This document shows positions 58,216 through 64,000 of a stretch of DNA of 64,000 nt, one piece after another. The notes below the pieces were generated by a model. It ran no database searches. It was not told the origin of the DNA and saw only the letters and a list, made by a program, of their open reading frames with translations. Position 1 is the first letter of the stretch; every line of letters begins with the position of its first letter. A program made the translations under genes and the position numbers. Origin of the DNA: Saccopteryx bilineata (Eukaryota; Chordata; Mammalia; Chiroptera; Emballonuridae); NCBI RefSeq assembly GCF_036850765.1, contig NC_089493.1, positions 131,632,239 through 131,696,238 on the forward strand, in the 5' to 3' direction.

Positions 58216-59089
58216 GGAGTAAAATGTTAGAGAGCCCTGGCCCCTCCTCCAGAGCTCCCTGGCAAGCCCATTCCAGTTTCTCTGCTCTGCTGGAAGCACT
58301 CAGAGTGCAGCAGGCTATCTCTCTCTCCTAGCCATCAGCTCAAGAGTAACTAGGATTTGCTGAGTTTTCACCCCAAAGTCAGGGTCTCCGCTGTGCCCAC
58401 CCATGAAACATGTTGTCTCAGGCCTACCATTGGGAGCTCTGACAGGAGCCTTGCCTTGAAGGTGGGTTTACCCTGGAGAGAGGAGACAGGAGTAGATGCA
58501 TAGGTGGAGACAGGGAGAGGGCACGCCAAGCAGGAGGGCCAGTAAGGACAGAGGCTGGGAGCTGGGGGTGAATCTCCTTCAACCTAGCTCCTGAGGGTCC
58601 TTCCCTGGTTGCATAAGTGACTTACTGGGCTGGGTTACTCCCCTGTGTCCCCATGGTCCTGGAGACTACCCTACAGAATAGGAGTGGATGGGTTGGGCTA
58701 ACTAGGTTACAGCTCAGTAACAAGCCCCCCCCCCCCTTTTATAAGGTCTCTGGGAATAAGGCCAGGAGCCTGCATACTCACCAAGCCCATGCTGGATCCT
58801 CAAAAGGGCCTTTCTTCCAAGTTTACCCCCCAAAGCCTTCCCCTCTCCATTCTCTCATTGGTGACATAGGGATGGGTCATTTCTTTTGGAGAAAGAGGGA
58901 AGGGTTTGGTTACTGTTCAAGAGGTAGAAAGAAGGCAGTTGGACAGCTCCTCCCAGACACAAGTCTACTGTAATGCCTGAAAGGATGCTTTGGGGTCCCA
59001 GAACACCCTCCCCAGGACGCCATCTTCCTCGGCAGGCATCGGGGAGCTGGGTGGGGGGACCCTGGGCTCGCCCCCATTTCTCCGCGGAG

Positions 59090-59420
59090 ATGACTGAGGC
59101 AGGGAGCAGGTGAGTCGGGGGCGGATACAGGCCACCCCAGGAATAGCCAATAGCCCCCGCCCGGGCGAGTCTGCGCTCACTCGCCGGCGGCGCCCCGCAC
59201 GCAGGAGCCGGAGCGCGTCTATTCGTGTCGGGCGGGTGGGAGGCCGCGGCGCGAGGGGCGGGGGCTCGTGGGCAACTTACTAATAGCCCAGGCGGGGGAG
59301 CCACGAGCCTGGTAGGGGGTCTAGGAGGCTTGAAGTGCAGGGGCCTGGGAGCCGCCTTCGCGGGGCTTTCAGAGGGAGAGAGCCCGCTTCTCCTCTTCCC
59401 CTCCCGCTGCTGAAGTCCTC
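59090..59420. promoter_or_regulatory. Small CpG-rich patch (possible minor promoter)
   Basis: High CpG density (for example 'ctcgccggcggcgccccgcac', 'aggccgcggcgcgagggg') and GC boxes (gggcgg; ggggcgggg). A strong donor-like ATTA|GTAAGT lies on the minus strand near 59275-59284. No first exon can be fixed. The long minus-strand frame across it (58855-59520) is a by-product of high GC. Confidence 0.45.
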
Positions 59421-59430
59421 TGCCAAGCCT

Positions 59431-59442
59431 GCCCCCTGCTGG
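59431..59442 (-). promoter_or_regulatory. CTCF-like motif
   Basis: Minus strand CCAGCAGGGGGC, followed by AGG; matches the CTCF core CCASYAGRKGGCR. Located between the two CpG-rich blocks. Confidence 0.45.
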
Positions 59443-59597
59443 TGATCTCAGCCAAATCCCCTTCCCTATACCAGCTGTGCAACCCCAACCTCTGAGCTGA
59501 GGATCCCCTCTGTCCGTCACGGGGGGAGGGCGTCTAATGCCAGGGTTGCTGGAGGATGAATGTGGAGGTCACGGGCAGCGAAGCCTGGGCGTCTGCT

Positions 59598-59612
59598 GGG
59601 GGGGGGGGGGGG
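59598..59612 (+). repeat. G15 run
   Basis: Fifteen consecutive G, then cggggagg. Likely to form G-quadruplex and to vary in length. Confidence 0.9.
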
Positions 59613-59779
59613 CGGGGAGGGTGGACGCAGACCTACACGGCAGGACATGGCTTCCCAGGCAGAACTGTCTCTAGCTGCGGTGTGGCAGCGAGACAGGGGT
59701 ATCCAGACTCTGTTTAGCTAGAAGAAAAGGTCTGTGGCACACTTTGGGCCGCATGCGTGACGCTAAACGGTCAAGAAGC

Positions 59780-59804
59780 GGGGGGGGGGGGGGGGGGGGG
59801 GGGG
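59780..59804 (+). repeat. G25 run
   Basis: Twenty-five consecutive G, about 1 kb upstream of the CpG island. Strong G-quadruplex potential; the length in the assembly is uncertain. Confidence 0.92.
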
Positions 59805-60408
59805 CTGGCGGCCTCACCTTACCAGCCAGGTACAGTATCTGCAATGAATGTCAGGCATGTTCCACGGGAGGGGTGGTTGTGTGGGCACTGAGAGCAGGAT
59901 CCTAGGGTCTGTCTTGAGACTGAGAGGCCTGGAGCCATTCTCCGCCCTGCCCCCAGCCTCAGCTCCTATGCCTGCCAGCACCCCTTCCCTGTGGGCCCAA
60001 GAGGTCAGGAGCACTTGTGTGCTAAAGGAATGTACTCCCAGCTGTGGAGAAGGGGCAAGTGTCAGTGTTAGTGGTTATCCTGATCAAAACTAGCTTAGTG
60101 TTGCAGGGCTTCCAGCTACAAGGGGATGGAAAGGGGTGCACAGTGGAAGAAGGTGAGGTCCCAAAGGTCCTAACCTGCTCTAGCAAGGTGCTTTGCCAAG
60201 ACACCCCGCCAGATCCTGCTGGTCAAGGAGGATCTGGGTGTGAGAAGAGTTCCCATTCCTTGGGCCCATCTGAGAATGTGGCCCCAGACCTGGATCCCTG
60301 GATCTTTGGGGTGTAAGGAGGACTACCAAGCCCAGGCGGAGGCTCTAAACTCCCCTTTGCTGTTCCAAGGGTGCAGTGTCGTGGCCAGAGCAGGCCAGAG
60401 CGGCCTGC

Positions 60409-60421
60409 TGCCCTCTGCTGG
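60409..60421 (-). promoter_or_regulatory. CTCF-like motif
   Basis: Minus strand CCAGCAGAGGGCA, a close match to the CTCF core, about 0.4 kb upstream of the main CpG island and in the same orientation as the site at 59431. Confidence 0.5.
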
Positions 60422-60769
60422 ACAGGAAGCCAGGCTGGGCGGGGACTGGGCTGCAAAAGAGGGGAGAAGTGGGGGCAAGTCCGGGTTTGGGGTAAAGCCA
60501 CTGAGCTGGCTCACCTTCCTGGCCATCCTCGGAGCTTTCCCATCTATTTGCCTGACCTCTAGGTCTCCGGCAATTTGCAGACATTTCCGAGAAGGCGCAG
60601 GGCCGAGACTCCAGGCCTGACCCTTCCCACGCTGCCCTCCAAACAACCCTGACCGGGTGGGGAGCTTTGCCTGTTCACGTGCGTGTGTCCGTTCACACGG
60701 CAGTGGGCAAGGACCCTATTTAACACGTGTGAACACACACGAGCTCACATGCACACGCATATAGCCACT

Positions 60770-61661
60770 CCACAGGGCGCGCGCTCACAATAGGGTAGCG
60801 TTGGCCGGGGATTAGTCCCGAGCCCGGACTCGGAGGGGCGCGGCTCTGTACAGGGCTAGACACCCGGGCGCCAGCTTCTGCGCGAAGCGGGCGCGCCCCT
60901 CGCCGACTTCGGCGCTCGGAGGGTGCGGAGCAGGGGCGCTTCTCGTTCTTCATCCCCTTCGCAGAGAGGAGCTGAGCCCCCAGCTCGCCTCCCCCGTCCT
61001 CAGCTGTGCGGCCACGCCTTCACCTCCCCCTCCCGGCTCCCGCCGCACGCTCGCTGCCTCCCTCCCGTCCTCGGCCCCCTCCTTCCCAAGCTCGCTCCTC
61101 GCGCTCCCTCCCCGCGCCGCGGCAGAGCGCGAACCCCGAGCGGAAGCCGGCGCGGGAGCCGGAGCGGGCAGTCGGCGGCGGGCCCGGGCTGCGGAGCGTG
61201 CGAAGTCCCCACCCGCGCCGCTCCCGCCCCTCTCCCGACGCGGAACTCCGAGCAGCATGCGCGGCCGTGGCCCGCGGGCCTCAGCCCCGGCCCCGGCCCC
61301 GCCGCGGAACGCTCCCGGCCTCAATCCCGGCCCCAGCGGCAGAGGCAGCGGCAGCGCCAGGCCGGCTCCGGGCGCAGAACCAGGTTCGTGGAGCCCGTAT
61401 AGCACGTCCTGAGCGCTCCCGCCCTCCGCTCGCAGGGTCCGCGGCCTCCTGGTTCCCCACCCCGAAGCCCGAAGCCGGCTCCGGCTGGGCTCCTGCCGGC
61501 TCGGGCCGGACAGGTGGACGGCCAGCTCCGCGAAGGCTCACCGACCGACCGACGGAGGTGTCGGCCCAGGAGGAGGGTGCTGGGCAGGGGCTGTGGCCCG
61601 GCCTGGGAGACATGCAATTGGTGACCGAGCCGAGTAGATGGACGACGGGCCCGAGATGCAG
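60770..61661 (+). promoter_or_regulatory. CpG island promoter and probable first exon of an unidentified gene
   Basis: The most CpG-dense part of the window, with many GC-box and CGCG-type words (gggcgcgcccctcgccg; gcgccgcggcagagcgcg). No TATA box stands out, as is usual for CpG-island promoters. Near its end is a good donor, CAG|GTGAGC, after 61661. Just before it, an ATG at 61638 gives eight codons (MDDGPEMQ) ending exactly at the donor; an in-frame TAG sits immediately upstream. The context of that ATG is weak (T at -3), so it may be an upstream start or untranslated. The long open frames on both strands (to 220 codons) reflect lack of AT-rich stops. I do not recognise the gene; its other exons would be beyond 64000 or not visible. 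Confidence 0.55.
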
Positions 61662-64000
61662 GTGAGCCCACGGCCCAGCCCAGAGTGAGCAGCCTCACGA
61701 CGAGTGCCTCTGGGAGCCACCCATCTGACCCTCTTCAGGCCTCAGAAATGAAGAGCCTTCTTTTCCCATACCCCCACCCCAATGAATTCCAAGTTGGCTA
61801 GCTGGGAGCCAGGAGCTGTGGAAGGGCCCCCACCAGCGTCCCATTTTGGCTCGTCCTCCTTCCCCTCTACCAGGGTATGGCTCCTGCACAGAGGGCTTTG
61901 TGGCTTCCCCCTGCTACAGACCCCAGATGCCCCCAGGCCCCTGAGCCTGCATCAGACACCCCCAGGCAGGTGGATTCAGGTTAGGGGCCGGCTTTCTTTA
62001 CTGGCTCCAAGCCTGGGGGCCAGCTCCCTCCCCTCCCAGGGAGCAAACCCTAGTGGTGAAGAGGAGAGGGGAAACCTGAGGCAGGGAGAGTAGAGAAGAG
62101 GGAATTGGGTCTGTGGAGGATCCAGGAGCCCTTTAAGGGCCTCCCCTTTGTCTGCCTTCTGCTGGGCTTTTCACCTCCTCCTGCCCCACTTTTTATTCTG
62201 AGGCAGAGTGGGTGGGAGGTGGGAGCCAGCTGAGAAGAAGGAGGTGAAAAGGGAGCCTCCAGGCAGTTGCCCCCTCCCAGGGTGGGTATGGGACCCCCAG
62301 GAGATGCATTCCTCCAGGTGGTTCCCACTTTAGGGAGGGGTGAGGCCAGACCCAGCGGGCAGTCCCTCCCGGTTCTTGCCCTGGGTCCCGCAGCCCAGCC
62401 CCATTCAGCTCGGTTTCGCCTGCAGCATCCCCCCTCTTTGTTCTCAGAGCTCCTTGGGTGGGGGTGGGGAAGAAGGGCATCTTGGAGGGTGGGAACTGCT
62501 CTGCCCTGATGGGGTGGGAGGGCAGTATAAGCTGGGCAAACCCCTTCCCTGCCAACCCAGCCCTCCCTCTGTTCTCTTCTACTTGGCTTGCCAGAGGGCA
62601 TGCATCCCAGCCTAGCCCCGGGCTCAGGGCTCAGCCCTGCTGGTCATTATGCTAAGAGTTCCAATGTGCCTGGGAGCGATGAGCCTGAGGCTTCCCCTCA
62701 TCCAGTGCTGAGTGCTGGTGAGGGAAGGAAGGGTGAGCTGTTCTAGACCCTTTGTCCTTGTGCCGGCTGAGCAGGTGGGGAGTTCTCACACCTCTGGGAG
62801 GAGGCCAGCTCTGAATCTGCTGGGACAGCTTGCTCGGCCTCCCCATGGCCTAAGGCAGAAGAGAGGAAACAATGTGGAGGAAGGGAGGGGCCAGAACTCC
62901 TTGGAACCCAGATGCGGGGCAGGGGGGACAGGCTGCTCCAGGCAGCACCCAGCGACCCCTCCTGGAGGGGGCTTAGCAAAGGCCAGGGCAGGCCTTACTG
63001 TATTGTTGTTGTCTTGGCCCCCTATCCCACCCTCTGCCTAGTTAAGCGTGAGGTGGGCTTGGTCAAGGCTGCAGGGTTCCCCAGGACTTGGAGTAAGGGG
63101 ACGCCAAGTTTTAGGGGACAGCCCAAGTGTCATGCCTGGGCTGTGGGCTGGAGGGAGGTGGAGAGACCATTCCACCCCTGGTACTTGTCTGGTCCCAGTG
63201 CTCAGCTCCGCCATCTGCCTCTGAAGACCCATTTATCCTGTAATAGATACTGCCTTCTACAACCCAGAATTCCAGAGGGACACACACACACACACCCATT
63301 CGTGAGGGTATTTGCTCACCATAAAGCCAGGCGGAAACCCGGTGTCCTCAGCCAGGCAGTTGGCTGGGAGAGGACAGGATGCTGCGGCTGCATTCCTGCT
63401 GAGAAGTGAGGCCACTGGTGACTTGAGTGATGTACGCCCAGGCCCCCTAGAGGCCTGAGGCAGTGTCAGATGCTGGGTGAGGAAGTGGGTCACAGAGGGC
63501 TAGGAAAGGGTCTGGGAGGAGCAGCAGACGGTGGTGGTGATTTCAGAGTCAGAGCCTTGGTTTCCTGGCCACAGTCTCTGGGTCTGTGTGCCCTGTGTGT
63601 GGCACATCTATGAGAGGATAGTGGCCTTCCAGCCCTGGGGTGCCTCTCCCAAAGGCTTTTAATTCTGTTCCCACCAGTAAGTCCCTTTACATATTCTCCC
63701 ATCACCAGGCTTGATCTAGCACCCTTACCCAGAGGCCCTCCCCTCCCCTTCTCCTGGGCCCTCCTCTAGGAAACCTCTCTGGCTACTCCCAGTCATGGGT
63801 TCTCCTCCAGGCATCCACAGCGTAGAACCATGCTGGTTTGCACCTAACATCACTCTGGCCCATCTGTTCATGTACTGATCCCACACATCTTGGCTGAGCA
63901 GCCTGCTCAGCTCTGGGCTAGGCCCTTCTGTGACTCCCAGGGATTACCTTGAACACACCTTGGGCAATCCTGTGCCTGTCCCCTGAGCTCCCCAGCCTGG
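61662..64000 (+). other. Probable first intron or flank; no exon recognised
   Basis: GC-moderate unique DNA with a (CA)n of about eight units (63280-63296). No convincing coding exon or named repeat. The stretch 63860-63950 may be a weak MIR relic. Confidence 0.35.

Noticed and set aside
58855..59520. 221-codon open frame on the minus strand over the CpG patch
   Set aside because: High GC removes stops on both strands; composition is Pro/Arg/Ala-rich with no domain, and the splice and CpG context fit a promoter better.
61006..61665. 219-codon plus-strand frame and opposed minus-strand frames in the CpG island
   Set aside because: Overlapping long frames on both strands in CpG-rich DNA are a base-composition effect; no protein family is recognisable.

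Overview
This is mammalian genomic DNA, most likely from a bat. The window has long stretches of unique, exon-poor DNA, ancient MIR and L2 repeats shared by mammals, a full-length LINE-1, and several copies of two tRNA-headed SINEs. One SINE is about 380 bp and starts like 'ccctggccggttggctcag'. The other is a VES-type SINE starting like 'tgaccaggcggtggcgcag'. VES SINEs are known from bats. An emballonurid bat would fit my memory of this SINE pair, but that is a guess. No bacterial or phage feature is present, and no complete protein-coding host gene can be supported.

Layout: 1-11868 is a nested transposon stack. A class I (gammaretrovirus-like) endogenous retrovirus on the minus strand runs off the left edge. 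It has an LTR at 11472-11868, a tRNA-Gly-like primer site, a gag remnant and pol remnants, and has lost most of gag, all of pro and the start of RT. Its pol is split by a full-length minus-strand L1 (1361-9852) flanked by 11-bp target duplications. That L1 carries a plus-strand 3' L1 fragment (3435-4285), a SINE and a compound microsatellite. From 13 to 18 kb lie an old L1, SINEs, a solo LTR of the same retroviral group, and a 31-bp tail-less tRNA-Cys retropseudogene. From 18.8 to 21 kb there are two minisatellites (24+25-bp dimers; 17-bp units). From 21 to 58 kb the DNA is mostly unique, with MIR/L2 relics, an L1 3' end with an apparent 3' transduction (30055-30264), a CATC-type tetranucleotide array (34848-35165), an internally deleted mariner (38781-39347), and a twin-primed L1 holding three SINEs (41578-43145). 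Several AT-rich islands (24.36, 34.64, 52.5 and 57.8 kb) look like non-coding enhancers; the best holds a perfect 16-bp palindrome, GTGCATAATTATGCAC.

The right end (about 59-61.7 kb) is CpG-rich, with GC boxes, two CTCF-like motifs and a good splice donor after 61661. It looks like the promoter and first exon of an unidentified plus-strand gene that continues beyond the window. The most interesting signals are the nested retroelement stratigraphy, a ~140-bp monomer-like period in the L1 5' UTR, CTCF-core motifs inside a variable internal repeat of the larger SINE, the tail-less tRNA-Cys insertion, the mariner deletion derivative, and the POU/homeobox-like palindrome.
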